56,294 nucleotides of DNA, from positions 1 through 56,294 of the forward strand of contig JANYGI010000190.1 in the NCBI GenBank assembly GCA_025362495.1, read 5' to 3'. Source of the stretch: Byssovorax sp. Lineage in GTDB: Bacteria; Myxococcota_A; Polyangia; Polyangiales; Polyangiaceae. Below are positions 1 through 10,930 of the stretch, piece by piece. Every line of letters starts with the position of its first letter. Positions within the stretch are counted from its first letter, which is position 1. The notes beneath the pieces are model-generated. The model had not been told where the DNA came from. It saw only the letters and a program-made list of their open reading frames with translations, and made no database searches. Position numbers and translations under genes: made by a program.

Positions 1-1524
<1,524 letters not shown>

Positions 1525-1535
1525 CCGCGAATCGG

Positions 1536-1551
1536 GGCCTCGTACGAGGCC
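1536..1551. terminator. Palindromic hairpin after cysS
   Basis: Perfect 16-bp palindrome GGCCTCGTACGAGGCC twelve bases after the cysS stop. It could fold as a terminator-like hairpin, but no T-run follows. Confidence 0.35.
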
Positions 1552-1645
1552 TCGTTGACGTGGTGGATTGCCACGCGGCTCGCGAGCGCGAGCCACCGCA
1601 GCGCGCGTTTCCGCCGCGCGTTGAACTCTGCTACGTTCCGGCGCG

Positions 1646-2513
1646 ATGCCTGTACCGCGGATCATCGGCCGGTACGCCATGTACGGCGAGATCGCGGCGG
1701 GCGGGATGGCCACGGTGCACCTCGGGCGCCTCCTCGGATCCGGCGGCGTGCACCGGCTCGTGGCCATCAAGCGGCTGCACGCGCAGTTCGCCAAGGATCC
1801 CGAGTTCGTGACGATGTTCCTCGACGAGGGTCGCCTCGCCTCGCGGATCCACCACCCCAACGTGGTCTCGCTGCTCGACTTCGTGTCGCTCGAAGGCGAG
1901 CTGTTTCTGGTGATGGAGTACGTGCAGGGCGAGTCGCTCTCGAGCCTGATCCGGGCCGCGGGCAAGCGGCGCGAGCGCGTCCCCACCCGCATCGCCGCGA
2001 GCTTCGTCATCGGCCTCCTCGAGGGCCTGCACGCGGCGCACATCGCCACGAGCGAGCGCGGCGAGCCGCTCCAGATCGTGCATCGCGACGTGTCGCCGCA
2101 GAACGTGCTCGTCAGCGTCGACGGCATCGCGCGCGTGCTCGACTTCGGCGTGGCCAAGGCCGTGGGCCGCCTGCAGACCACGCGCGAAGGCCAGATCAAA
2201 GGCAGAATCGCCTACATGGCGCCCGAGCAGCTCCGCTCCGAGCCCGTCGATCATCGCGCCGACGTGTACGCCGTCGGCGTGGTGCTGTGGGAGCTCCTCG
2301 CGGGGAAACGCCTGTTTCACGGCGAGAGCGAGGGCGCCGTGCTCACCAAGATCCTCCTCGGCACCGTCGATCCGCCGAGCACCTGCACGCCGGGCCTGTC
2401 GCCGGGCTGGGACGCGATCACCATGCAAGCCGGCGGCGAAGAGTGCCAGTTGCGCCAACCCGTTCGTAGTCGACGCGAACGGCGATACCCACGTGAAGCG
2501 GGAGTGTCTCTGA
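1646..2513 (+). pseudogene. Ser/Thr protein kinase with internal deletion
   Basis: N-terminal Hanks-type kinase domain: glycine loop GEIAAGGMATVHLG, lysine in LVAIKRL, catalytic HRDVSPQNV, DFGVAK, and activation segment ending in MAPEQ. After about residue 258 (CTPGLSPGWDA) the C-lobe stops abruptly. From about 2427 the +1 frame encodes a tail (KPAAKSASCANPFVVDANGD, ending HVKRECL) that resembles the C-terminal tails of myxobacterial kinases, with its stop at 2511-2513. The middle of the protein (end of the C-lobe and the linker) therefore appears to be deleted. In the kinase frame translation now runs on into the next gene, giving a 587-codon open frame. The cause may be a real deletion or an assembly collapse. 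Confidence 0.7.
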
Positions 2514-3409
2514 TGACGACGACTCGGCGGCTCGCCGCCGCGGGGATTGCGCTCCTGGCGGCCTCGCTCGGCGCGCCCGCGGCTCGGGCCGACGACAAGG
2601 AGGTCTGCGCCAGCTCCTACGAGAACGCCCAGAAGCTCCGCCGCGACGGCAAGCTCAAGGACGCTCGGCAAGAGCTGGTGACGTGCGGGAGCGCGAAATG
2701 CCCTGCCGTGCTCATCCCGTTCTGCGTGCAGTGGCTCCGCGAGATCGACGCCAGCCTGCCCTCCGTGGTGATCGTGGCGCGCGGGCCGAGCGGCGCCGAG
2801 ACCGAGGCCGTGAAGGTCTTCATCGACGGGACGGTGGCCGCCCCGAAGCTCGACGGCCGCCCGATCGCCGTCGATCCCGGCAAGCACCACCTGCGCTACG
2901 AGCTCGACGGCGCGGCGTCGATCGAGGAGGACGTCATCGTCCACGCGGGCGAGCAGAATCGCCGCCTCGAGCCGGCCTTTCGCGCGCTCGAGGCCGCGCC
3001 GCCGCCGCTCGCACCGAAGGGCGAGCGCGCCGCGATCGCGCCCCCCGTCGCTACCATCGCTCCGCCGGCTCCGACGAGATGGCCAGTCTTCGCGGCGTTC
3101 GGCGTCGGCGCGGCGGGCGTCGGGCTCGGCGCCGTGACGGGCGCCCTCGCCGTCGGCGCGAAGTCCACGCTCGACGGCGAGTGCGCCACGAAGAGCACCT
3201 GCCCCGCGGCCGCGCAGCCCGACATCGATCGTCTGCATACCATGAGCACCCTCTCGACGATTGGCTTCATCGGTGGTGGCCTGGGGCTCGGCGCCGGCGT
3301 GCTCCTGCTGGTGCTACGGCCCGCGTCACCGCCCCCATCGGCGCCCGCCGCGGCGCGCGTCGAGCCCTGGATTGGCCCGCTCAACGCGGGATTCCGCGGC
3401 AGCTTCTGA
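2513..3409 (+). CDS. Secreted/membrane protein with N-terminal signal peptide (PEGA-like)
   Basis: 298 aa. The start overlaps the stop of the original kinase frame as TGATG, so it was probably translationally coupled to the kinase. Signal peptide MTTTRRLAAAGIALLAAS with cleavage near APAARA, a Cys-containing helical segment, a PEGA-like beta region (VFIDGTVAAPKLDGRPI), a Pro/Ala linker, and two hydrophobic segments near the C-terminus (VFAAFGVGAAGVGLGA and TIGFIGGGLGLGAG). This architecture commonly sits next to kinase genes in Polyangia; function unknown. Because of the upstream deletion its frame is now continuous with the kinase start at 1646. Confidence 0.75.
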   Translation: MTTTRRLAAAGIALLAASLGAPAARADDKEVCASSYENAQKLRRDGKLKDARQELVTCGSAKCPAVLIPFCVQWLREIDASLPSVVIVARGPSGAETEAVKVFIDGTVAAPKLDGRPIAVDPGKHHLRYELDGAASIEEDVIVHAGEQNRRLEPAFRALEAAPPPLAPKGERAAIAPPVATIAPPAPTRWPVFAAFGVGAAGVGLGAVTGALAVGAKSTLDGECATKSTCPAAAQPDIDRLHTMSTLSTIGFIGGGLGLGAGVLLLVLRPASPPPSAPAAARVEPWIGPLNAGFRGSF

Positions 3410-3418
3410 TGACGCCAA

Positions 3419-3878
3419 TCAGGGCAAGAGCGCCCCGACGATGCCGGTGGCGCCGCCGTTCTGCTCGGTCCAGATCAGCGCGGACCTGGCCGGCGGCGGC
3501 GGGGCAAACCCGCTGAGCGAGCGCCGGCTGGCTGCGGCCACGGTGAGCGACGTCCAGTCGGACCACGTGGTGCCGTCGAAGGCCGTATAACGGATCTTGC
3601 TCCCGTCATTCCCGCCGAGGGCGACCAGGATCAACCCATCTCCATGGGGTGCGAGGAACAGCCCCGAGTCGGCGAGCGTGGTCTCGGCCGGGATGGGCGC
3701 CCCGTCGATCCAGCCGTTGACGCCGGCGGACACGCGGTGCTCGAAGGTGTCGCCGAGGCGGCGGACGACGTGAATGGTCGTGCCCAGCGCCGTCCCCACC
3801 CAGTCGTCGAGGCCAAATCCCGCAGCCTCCCGCGAGCACCCCGGTGACGATCAGAACCGCCGCGCTACGAGTCCGCAT
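3419..3878 (-). pseudogene. Lipoprotein with a probable frameshift
   Basis: The start at 3878 gives a classic lipoprotein signal (MRTRSAAVLIVTGVLAGGCG). Just after the lipobox the frame changes: the coherent remainder (FGLDDWVGTALGTTIHVVRR, then beta-rich sequence to IVGALLP) lies in the +1 frame. A one-base loss near 3820-3830 would explain it. A GTG at 3799 could start a 126-aa fragment without the signal. It may be a true pseudogene or a sequencing error; function unknown. Confidence 0.5.
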
Positions 3879-4055
3879 CGGCGCGAGCGTAGCGAAAAAG
3901 CCGGCTTCGATCCGCTCGATTTCCCGGAACGCAGCGCCACGCCGGACTCCCCGGCGATCGCCGACGGCGCGTGGCTCCGGTGACCGGGCTCGCCGCCGGC
4001 CGCGAGGCGGAGCGGGGCTTTCATCTCCAGCGCACCGCGTCCATACTCCGCGCCG

Positions 4056-5708
4056 ATGTCCCCCGCCGGAGACGCCTCGGCCGCTGGCCTCACCGTCGCG
4101 CAGTACGCCGGCATCGCCGCGGCGATCGCCGAGGGCCATCCGCTCGACGCGATCCTCGCAAACGAGGGGTTCGCGCCCGGGGCCTGGCCGGGAGCGGATA
4201 CGACGTGGAAGCTGAAGCTCGTCGGCGATCCCGCGACGTTCGATTCCTTCCGCGCCAGGCTCGGCGAAGCGGAGGACTGGCTCGGTCGCGCGGTGACGCC
4301 GCTCGACGATGATCTCGCGGCCTGGATGGGCTTCCTCGGGGCCTATGCCGCCCACGCGGCGCCGTTCGATCTGCTCTCGGGGCTGGGCCTCGGGATGAGC
4401 GATCTCGGGCGCCTCCAGCGCCGCTGGCAGAGGCGGCTCGACGGCGACGCCGAGCTCGCGAAGCAGGCCGCCGAGCTCGCGAAGCAGAGGCCGAGCGCGG
4501 TGCCGAAGGTGTCGGCCGCGAAGGGCGTGCTCCGGCCATTTCCGTGGTCGAAGCTCGGCGCGGCGGCCCCGGCGAGAGCGCCGGATCGCATCACGGAAAC
4601 CCCGGGAAACGAAGGCGATCTCGATCTCGCAGCGTACGCGGCGCTCGAGGCCGAGCTGGCGCTCGCGAAGACACCGCTCGAGCGCGAGCGCGTGAGCCGG
4701 CGTCACGATCTCACGCGCGCCGCGCTGGCCGCGCTCCAGGCCCGATGGGTCGCGCAGCTCGCGGCCGATCCGGCGCTGGCGCAGGACTACCGGCGGCTGC
4801 TCGCGCACCACCGCGCGCGGTTCGAATCGGCGGCGCGCAGCGGCCAGGATCTGCCGCGCGTCGCGGCGCGCGCGCCCGCGGCGGCGTTCGCGGCGCACCC
4901 GGATCTGCTCCCGATCGCGACGATCGAGGCGGCTCCTCCGCCTCCGCGCGCGCGCCCGAAGCTCGCGGAGACGGCGATGGCGGTCGACGTCCCGCGCGGT
5001 CCGGCGCTGCCGTTCGCGAAGGGGCTGGCGCCGAAGGAGATCGCCGAGGGCGCGCCCGGGGAGCCGCGACCGAAGCGATCCGCGCTCGGCGGGACGGCGC
5101 TCGCGGTCGACGTCCCGCGCGGCCCGGCGACGCCGTTCACGGCTGAAAACAAGGCTGATCCGGCGGCAGCAGCGCCGCGGGCGGCCCGCTCGAAGCTCGC
5201 CGGGACGGCGCTCGTCGTCGACGCCCCGCGGGCCCCAGCGCTCCCGTTCGATGCGTCGGCCTCGCCCGATCCGGCGATCGCGACGACCACGACGACCGAG
5301 CCCGCAGCGCCGCGAGCGCCGGCCGGCCTCGGCGGGACGGCGCTCGCCCTCGACGTCCCGCGCGGCGCCGCGCTCCCCTTCGCGAAGAGCGTCGCGCCGC
5401 CAAAGAAGAAGCTCGGCGATCTGAAGCTCGGGATGGATATACCGAAAAACCTGCCTCCCGCGCGATCGGCCTACGCGCCCCCGCTCACCCTGGAGCAGCA
5501 CGCGTCGCTCACGGTCGAGCTCGCCGCGTCGCCCGAGGCGGCGGCCGAGACGCTCGCGCGCTATCGTCTCACCCCCGAGGCGCGGGCCGAGCTCGACGCT
5601 CACTACCGCCGGAAGGTCGCGGCGAGCGCCGAGACCCGCGCCGCGTGGGATGGCGCCTATCAATCGTATTTCACCTGGCTCGCGGCCAATCGACGGCCCG
5701 CGCGCTGA
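4056..5708 (+). CDS. Repeat-containing hypothetical protein (VPRGPALPF motif)
   Basis: 550 aa, no signal peptide or membrane segment. Residues 1-150 are helical with acidic and Trp-rich stretches. The middle third carries a motif of the form G-T-A[13 protein letters not shown] at about residues 310, 350, 390 and 435, with a degenerate fifth copy (KLGMDIPKN) near 470. The C-terminal 80 residues form another helical unit ending [10 protein letters not shown] recognise the repeat style from proteins near contractile-secretion genes in myxobacteria, but no such genes are here, so function is left open. Confidence 0.85.
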   Translation: MSPAGDASAAGLTVAQYAGIAAAIAEGHPLDAILANEGFAPGAWPGADTTWKLKLVGDPATFDSFRARLGEAEDWLGRAVTPLDDDLAAWMGFLGAYAAHAAPFDLLSGLGLGMSDLGRLQRRWQRRLDGDAELAKQAAELAKQRPSAVPKVSAAKGVLRPFPWSKLGAAAPARAPDRITETPGNEGDLDLAAYAALEAELALAKTPLERERVSRRHDLTRAALAALQARWVAQLAADPALAQDYRRLLAHHRARFESAARSGQDLPRVAARAPAAAFAAHPDLLPIATIEAAPPPPRARPKLAETAMAVDVPRGPALPFAKGLAPKEIAEGAPGEPRPKRSALGGTALAVDVPRGPATPFTAENKADPAAAAPRAARSKLAGTALVVDAPRAPALPFDASASPDPAIATTTTTEPAAPRAPAGLGGTALALDVPRGAALPFAKSVAPPKKKLGDLKLGMDIPKNLPPARSAYAPPLTLEQHASLTVELAASPEAAAETLARYRLTPEARAELDAHYRRKVAASAETRAAWDGAYQSYFTWLAANRRPAR

Positions 5709-5748
5709 CTGTCACTCTCCATCCGTTCTCTCCGGCCCGGAGGCCCTC

Positions 5749-6744
5749 ATGTCGCAAACGTTGCTCGACCAGCTCAACACGATGACCGTCACGGTGGCCG
5801 ACACCGGCGATATCCACTCTATCGAGAAGATCCGGCCTCGCGACGCCACCACCAACCCCTCGCTCATCACCGCTGCGGCGCAGATGCCCGAGTACGCCGA
5901 CGTCGTCGACGGGGCCCTGCAGTGGGCCGAGAAAGAGGCCAAGGGTGGGGGCGAAGACGCCGTCGTCAAGCTCGCCGTCGATCGCCTCGCGGTCGAGTTC
6001 GGCCTGCGGATCCTGAAGATCGTCAAGGGCCGCGTCTCCACCGAGGTCGACGCGCGGCTCTCGTTCGACACCGAGGCGACCATCGCCAAGGGCCGTTACC
6101 TGATTGGCCTCTACGAGGCCGCCGGCGTCTCGCGCGACCGGATCCTGATCAAGATCGCCTCGACCTGGGAGGGCATCCGCGCGGCGGAGGTGCTCCAGAA
6201 GGAGGGCATTCACTGCAACCTCACGCTGCTCTTCGGCATCCACCAGGCCGTGGCCTGCGCCGAGGCCGGAGCGACGCTGATCTCCCCGTTCGTGGGGCGG
6301 ATCCTCGACTGGTACAAGAAGGACACCGGCCGTGAGAGCTACCCGGCAGCCGAGGATCCGGGCGTGGTGAGCGTGAAGCGCATCTACGCGTACTACAAGA
6401 AGTTCGGCCACAAGACCGAGGTCATGGGCGCCAGCTTCCGCAACCTGGGCGAGATCATCGAACTCGCCGGCTGCGACTTGCTCACCATCGCTCCGAACTA
6501 CCTGACGGAGCTCGCGAAGACCGAAGGCACCCTGGTGCGCAAGCTCGATCCGAACGCGGCAGTCGGCGCAGATGTCGAGAAGATCCACGTCGACGAGGCC
6601 TCGTTCCGCGTGATGCACGCCGCGGATCGGATGGCGACCGACAAGCTCGCCGAGGGGATCGCCGGCTTCAGCAAGGCCCTCGTGGCCCTGGAGACGCTGC
6701 TCGGAGCCCGCCTGAAGGCGCTCCACGCGACGCCCGCGGCCTGA
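5749..6744 (+). CDS. tal: Transaldolase (type B)
   Basis: Moves a dihydroxyacetone unit between sedoheptulose-7-phosphate and glyceraldehyde-3-phosphate in the pentose phosphate pathway. 331 aa, the usual length for the TalB family. Start [20 protein letters not shown] is preceded by GGAGG six bases upstream. Family motifs are ATTNPSLI, the Schiff-base lysine in [16 protein letters not shown], the CNLTLLF strand and the [11 protein letters not shown] segment. It lies 40 nt after an unrelated gene and is followed by a strong hairpin, so it is probably monocistronic. Confidence 0.97.
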   Translation: MSQTLLDQLNTMTVTVADTGDIHSIEKIRPRDATTNPSLITAAAQMPEYADVVDGALQWAEKEAKGGGEDAVVKLAVDRLAVEFGLRILKIVKGRVSTEVDARLSFDTEATIAKGRYLIGLYEAAGVSRDRILIKIASTWEGIRAAEVLQKEGIHCNLTLLFGIHQAVACAEAGATLISPFVGRILDWYKKDTGRESYPAAEDPGVVSVKRIYAYYKKFGHKTEVMGASFRNLGEIIELAGCDLLTIAPNYLTELAKTEGTLVRKLDPNAAVGADVEKIHVDEASFRVMHAADRMATDKLAEGIAGFSKALVALETLLGARLKALHATPAA

Positions 6745-6755
6745 TCAGGAACGAA

Positions 6756-6783
6756 GGAGAGCGGGGCCTGCGCTCCGCTCTCC
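6756..6783. terminator. Bidirectional hairpin between convergent genes
   Basis: Nine-base-pair stem GGAGAGCGG/CCGCTCTCC with a 10-nt loop, between the tal stop and the convergent 6808-7554 gene. No clear T-run. Confidence 0.55.
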
Positions 6784-6807
6784 GTCGCGCTCAGTCGAAG
6801 CGCAGAA

Positions 6808-7554
6808 TCAGAACTTCCACTGCCAGCCAGCGCCGCCGGGGGCGCCGACCCACTTCGGGATGGCGAGAGCGGCCTCGGGCGCGCCATCGGCCTTGATCGG
6901 CACCTTCTTGGAGCCGTAAACCAGCAGCGGAATGCCGATCGCGACGCCGACGAGGCCGCCAATCATCAGGCCATAGCCGCCGGTCTCTGCGCCGGTGTTC
7001 CGGGTGCACGTGCCGGTGAAATCGAAGGTGCACTGGGAGCTGGCGTTGAGCGCGACGATGGCGCCAATGACCGTCGCCAGGCCTCCGGCGGAGATCAACA
7101 CGATGCCACCCGTCATCATGCCAGCGCTGCGGCGCTGCTTCGGCACCGGGGGCTCCATCGCCTGCTGCGGAGCGTACATGTACCCGGGAGGAGGCGGCGC
7201 GTAGCCGTATCCCGGAGGCGGGTAGTAGCCATAGCCGGCAGGCGGCTGGCCGTAGCCGGCAGGCGGAGGGCCATAACCGGGAGGCGGCTGCCCGTACCCG
7301 GGAGGCGGCTGGCCGTAACCGGGAGGCGGCTGGCCATAGCCGGGAGGCGGCTGGCCGTAGCCGGGAGGCGGCTGGCCGGGGCCGGGCTGCGGGTAACCCT
7401 GCGTCACGGCGCCGTTCGGCTGGATCACCACGGTGGCCCCGGGCTGGACGATCACCGGGGCTCCACCCGCGGGCGGCGGATCCGCGAGGGCCGAGCCGCT
7501 CGCGAGGAAGAACGAAGCCGCCGCGCCCACACCCAGAATCGAAGCTATTCGCAT
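6808..7554 (-). CDS. Secreted Pro/Gly/Tyr-repeat protein with two membrane segments
   Basis: 248 aa. Signal peptide [20 protein letters not shown], then a short beta segment ([15 protein letters not shown]). About ten tandem GYGQPPP-type units follow, then two hydrophobic helices ([20 protein letters not shown] and [20 protein letters not shown]) separated by a Cys pair (CTFDFTGTC). The tail ends GWQWKF. It resembles small envelope proteins common in myxobacteria; function unknown. Convergent with tal and in line with ygfZ, whose stop is 13 bases upstream of this start. Confidence 0.85.
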   Translation of the reverse strand: MRIASILGVGAAASFFLASGSALADPPPAGGAPVIVQPGATVVIQPNGAVTQGYPQPGPGQPPPGYGQPPPGYGQPPPGYGQPPPGYGQPPPGYGPPPAGYGQPPAGYGYYPPPGYGYAPPPPGYMYAPQQAMEPPVPKQRRSAGMMTGGIVLISAGGLATVIGAIVALNASSQCTFDFTGTCTRNTGAETGGYGLMIGGLVGVAIGIPLLVYGSKKVPIKADGAPEAALAIPKWVGAPGGAGWQWKF

Positions 7555-7566
7555 GCTCCGTTGATA

Positions 7567-8517
7567 TCAGACTTCGCGGCCGCGTGGCGACGCCGCGAGG
7601 CCGAGAGCACGCGCGGGGTGACCGCCGACCACCAGCGCAGCGCCCTCGGTCGCGTGCTTGAACTTCAGGTATCCAAGGCCGATCGCCCCGCCGGAGGGCC
7701 CGCTCGTGACGCTGGTGAGCGTCCCTATCGGCGCGCCGTCGTCGGGGAGCACGATCTCGACGCCCGGTGTGGCGTCGGTCGCGTCGAGGGCGAGGCGCAT
7801 CAGGCGCTTCTTCGCGTGGCCGCGCTTCTCGAGCATGAACACCGTCTCTTGCCCGAGATAGCAGCCCTTGGTGAACGAGACGGCGAGGCGCTCGAGGCTC
7901 GCCTCCTGCGGGAGGGTTTGATCGTCGAAATCGACGCCGAAGCGCGGCACGCCCCACGCGATGCGGAGGGCCTCCCAGCCCTCGGGCGTGGCCATCGCGG
8001 CGCCCTCGCCCGCGCTCGCGAGCAGCGCGTCGGCGAACGAAGCGGCGCCGGCGGGCGCGAGGATCATCGCCGCGTCGCCGCGGCCGGTGAAGTCGACCAT
8101 CGCCGCGTCGGCGCCCTCGGCGCGGGCGAACGCGACGAGCTCGGCCGCGCGCGGCCCATGGACGGCGAAGAGCGCGCACCCATCCGCCGCGGCGAGCTCG
8201 GCGTCTTCCATGATCAGGTGCCGCTCGAGGTGCTCTCGCATCGACGGGACGCGGTCGCTCGGGAGCGCGAGCGCGAGGTGATCATCGGCGAGCAACACGA
8301 CGACTTCAGCCGCGATTTTCCCTGTTTTCCCGACGGCGAGACCGTAGATGCCCTCGCCGGATTTTTTCCCCGCGAGCTCGCAGGTCACCAGGCCGTTGAG
8401 CCAGGTCTGCCGATCTTTTCCGGTGACGATCAGGGCGGCCAGATCCGGCCTCGCGTGGATCAGCGCGGCCTCGTCGGCGGCGCGCCGCTGCAGCTCGAAC
8501 GTCGTCATGGCGGGCAT
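7567..8517 (-). CDS. ygfZ: tRNA-modifying / Fe-S repair protein YgfZ
   Basis: Folate-binding, GcvT-like protein that supports Fe-S cluster enzymes and MiaB-type tRNA thiolation. 316 aa with the family signature KGCYLGQETV (K-G-C-Y-x-G-Q-E) near residue 221 and the C-terminal beta-barrel (GTLTSVTSG). The first ATG has GAGGG eight bases upstream; a second in-frame ATG lies three codons on. Confidence 0.93.
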   Translation of the reverse strand: MPAMTTFELQRRAADEAALIHARPDLAALIVTGKDRQTWLNGLVTCELAGKKSGEGIYGLAVGKTGKIAAEVVVLLADDHLALALPSDRVPSMREHLERHLIMEDAELAAADGCALFAVHGPRAAELVAFARAEGADAAMVDFTGRGDAAMILAPAGAASFADALLASAGEGAAMATPEGWEALRIAWGVPRFGVDFDDQTLPQEASLERLAVSFTKGCYLGQETVFMLEKRGHAKKRLMRLALDATDATPGVEIVLPDDGAPIGTLTSVTSGPSGGAIGLGYLKFKHATEGAALVVGGHPARALGLAASPRGREV

Positions 8518-8556
8518 CGTGGCCCCCTCGCGCGGAGGTGTCGAGCCTGGCGTCGC

Positions 8557-9186
8557 CTACGGATCGAGCTCGGCCACGAGCGCGGCGAACCCCGCGGCGC
8601 GATGGATGCTCGCCGGCACCACCGCGGCGTCGACGTGGCCGCGGAGCGCGCGGAGGGCGTCGCCGTCGCCGCCCTCGATCTCGGCGACGACGGTGACGGT
8701 GCGCGGGGCCTTCGCCGCGAGGGCGATCGCCGCCTCGGCTGACGCCGCGCGCACCAGGATGGCGCGGGCGCCCGACTTCACGGCGGCGTCGATCGAGGCC
8801 TCGTCGCAGGCCAGGGCGATCGGGAGCATGCGGGTCGTGCGCGCGCTCTTCGCGAGCGCGTCCCAGGCGTCGAGCGGGAGCGACGCGTCGATGCAGACGC
8901 CGTCGGCGCCGAAGAAGCGCGCGGCGAGGAAGGCCTCGCGCGAGCCGGCGGCCGGCAGCGAGAGCATCGGCACCGTCTTCGTGCCGCGGGCCGCGAGCGC
9001 CATCGCCGGGCCGGGCTCCGCGGCGGCGAGCGCCGAGACGTTGAGGTCGTGGAGCCGCGCGGCCTCCTCGGCCGGGCTGTCCGCCCCGATCACGCCGACG
9101 AGGGCCATGCTGCGCCGCTTCGTCGCCAGCACCTGCAGGAGATCACGCGTGGAGGGGACGATGGAGCCGGCGTCGACGTGCTGCAT
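8557..9186 (-). CDS. TIM-barrel protein, indole-3-glycerol-phosphate-synthase-like
   Basis: 209 aa starting MQHVDAGSIVPSTRDLLQ. Alternating beta/alpha units (ALVGVIG, TVPMLSLPAAG, GADGVCIDASL, LPIALACD, ARAILVRAAS, TVTVVAEIEGGD, VDAAVVPASI) fit a TrpC-like (beta/alpha)8 barrel that is short and lacks the full set of TrpC active-site motifs. Probably not a true TrpC. It sits between ygfZ and a hotdog gene on the same strand, its start lying 32 bases downstream of the hotdog stop. Confidence 0.65.
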   Translation of the reverse strand: MQHVDAGSIVPSTRDLLQVLATKRRSMALVGVIGADSPAEEAARLHDLNVSALAAAEPGPAMALAARGTKTVPMLSLPAAGSREAFLAARFFGADGVCIDASLPLDAWDALAKSARTTRMLPIALACDEASIDAAVKSGARAILVRAASAEAAIALAAKAPRTVTVVAEIEGGDGDALRALRGHVDAAVVPASIHRAAGFAALVAELDP

Positions 9187-9218
9187 GCGCGAGGCCGTAG
9201 ACGACCCGCGCGCGAAGG

Positions 9219-9767
9219 TCAACGCGCGGCCGCGTCGCCGCCCGCATCGAGGCCGGCGAGCGGGTTGGACTCGTCGACGCGCATCCACACGGCGGTCTGA
9301 TCACCCTCGTAACAGATCGCGCCCTCGTGCCGGAATTCAAAGGAGTATCGGATCATGTGGCGCGTCCGGCCTAGGCGCTTCTTCGTGGCCGTGCACGTCG
9401 CGTCGATGGGCGTGCCCGGCGGCACGAGCTTGCGGAACACGACCTTGTGGATGTGCGTGCCGTACCCGATCCAGCCCTCGTGATGGCGGAGGCCGAGCAG
9501 GTAGTAGGCGTGGAGAAAGCCCATCATCCCGGTCGCATGGACCATGACCGCGCCGGCGACGTGGCGGGGGTGCCGCACCGGGTGGTTGCGCTGGGCGCTG
9601 ACGATCGGCATGGGCACGTCCGTCGGCATGCGGCAGCGGATCATGCTCTTTTCAGCGTCGATCTCGGTGAGCTCGTCGAAGAAGAGCACCTCCGGCCCGT
9701 AGGGCAGATCGGCGATGAGCTCGGCGTCGTCGAGGAGCGCGAGCGGGACTCGAGGGAGGGTCGGCAT
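9219..9767 (-). CDS. Hotdog-fold protein (FabZ-like dehydratase/thioesterase)
   Basis: 182 aa. The pattern LLFFDELTEID-like beta strand, HPVRHPRHVAGAVMVHATGMMG helix and GIGTHIHKVVFRKLVPPG strand matches the hotdog fold of 3-hydroxyacyl-ACP dehydratases. The His is kept (HPRHVAGA) but the substrate cannot be told. First gene of the minus-strand run with the TIM-barrel gene and ygfZ. Confidence 0.75.
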   Translation of the reverse strand: MPTLPRVPLALLDDAELIADLPYGPEVLFFDELTEIDAEKSMIRCRMPTDVPMPIVSAQRNHPVRHPRHVAGAVMVHATGMMGFLHAYYLLGLRHHEGWIGYGTHIHKVVFRKLVPPGTPIDATCTATKKRLGRTRHMIRYSFEFRHEGAICYEGDQTAVWMRVDESNPLAGLDAGGDAAAR

Positions 9768-9949
9768 AGAAATGAAGATCGGGAGAGGCCGCGAAACGAG
9801 GCGGGAGCGGCCTCGTAGCAGCGCCCGATCGCGTGAGCAACGACCTCGGCCGCGGCGAGCGCGGGGCGGGGCGCGAGCACGAATTTCCGGCCCGTTGGCG
9901 CACGATTTGGATTCACGCGCCGCGGATGGCTCAGCTAGAACCGAGGCCC

Positions 9950-10930
9950 ATGACCGCGCCGAAAAACGCTGGAGAAGACGCGCGAAATGGTTTCGCGATC
10001 GACGTGCGACAGGGCCTCTCGCGATCGCCTCGCTCGCTGCCGCCGCGCTACTTCTACGACGCGCTGGGATCGCTGCTCTTCGAGGCGATCTGCCGGCTGC
10101 CCTGGTATCCGATCACCCGCGCCGAGAGCGGGCTGCTCGATCGCTTCGCCGGCGAGATGGTGAGCCGGGTGCGCGGGCTCGATCGTCTGGTCGAGCTGGG
10201 CTGCGGCAGCGGCGACAAGGTCGCGCGGCTCGCCGCGGCGCTCCCCGCGCGCAAGCGATCGTACGAGGTCCACCTCGTCGACGTGTCGGCCCAGGCGCTC
10301 GAGCTCTCGGAGAGCGCGCTGGCGCGGCTGCCGAGCGTCACCGCCGTGAGCCACTGCGCGACGTACGAAGCGGGGCTCCGCGCCGCGATGGAGCCGCTCG
10401 GCGAGGCCGGCGCGCGCGGGGCGACGCTGGTGCTCTTCCTCGGCTCCAACATCGGCAACTTCGATCCCGCAGGCGCGCGGCGGCTGCTCGCCGAGATCCG
10501 CGCGACGCTGCGCCCCGGCGACGGCCTGCTCCTCGGCGCCGACCTCGTGCGCGCCGAGGCCGATCTGCGCGTCGCGTACGACGATCCTCTCGGCGTGACG
10601 GCGGCCTTCAACAAGAACGTGCTCCTGCGCATGAACGCGGAGCTCGGCGCCGACTTCCGGCTCGACGCCTGGGATCATCGCGCGATCTGGAACGCCGAGG
10701 CCTCGCGCGTCGAGATGCACCTCGTCAGCCGGACGAGCCAGCGCGTGCGCGTCCCCGCCGCGGAAATCGAGGTAAATTTCGCCGCGGGCGAGACGATCTG
10801 GACCGAGAGCTCGTACAAGTACACGCCCGAGTCCATCGCGGCGCTGGGGCGCGAAGCGGGCCTCGAGCGCGAGGCGCAGTGGCTCGATCGCGAGGCGCAC
10901 TTCGCGATGACGCTGTTCGTCGCCAAGTGA
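9950..10930 (+). CDS. egtD: L-histidine N-alpha-methyltransferase (EgtD family)
   Basis: SAM-dependent methyltransferase; EgtD makes hercynine, the first step to ergothioneine. 326 aa from the ATG beginning MTAPKNAGED; an upstream in-frame ATG adds residues unlike the family. Motifs: LPPRYFYDALGS at the N-terminus, SAM loop ELGCGSGDKVARL, FLGSNIGNF with the substrate-binding Asn, AAFNKNVLLRMN, and ETIWTESSYKY holding the Glu and Ser that bind the histidine amino group. No egtB neighbour is visible. Its stop abuts the stop of the convergent channel gene. Confidence 0.88.
   Translation: MTAPKNAGEDARNGFAIDVRQGLSRSPRSLPPRYFYDALGSLLFEAICRLPWYPITRAESGLLDRFAGEMVSRVRGLDRLVELGCGSGDKVARLAAALPARKRSYEVHLVDVSAQALELSESALARLPSVTAVSHCATYEAGLRAAMEPLGEAGARGATLVLFLGSNIGNFDPAGARRLLAEIRATLRPGDGLLLGADLVRAEADLRVAYDDPLGVTAAFNKNVLLRMNAELGADFRLDAWDHRAIWNAEASRVEMHLVSRTSQRVRVPAAEIEVNFAAGETIWTESSYKYTPESIAALGREAGLEREAQWLDREAHFAMTLFVAK

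Noticed and set aside
7116-7400. Tandem repeat DNA as a separate element
   Set aside because: It is the coding repeat of the Pro/Gly/Tyr protein.
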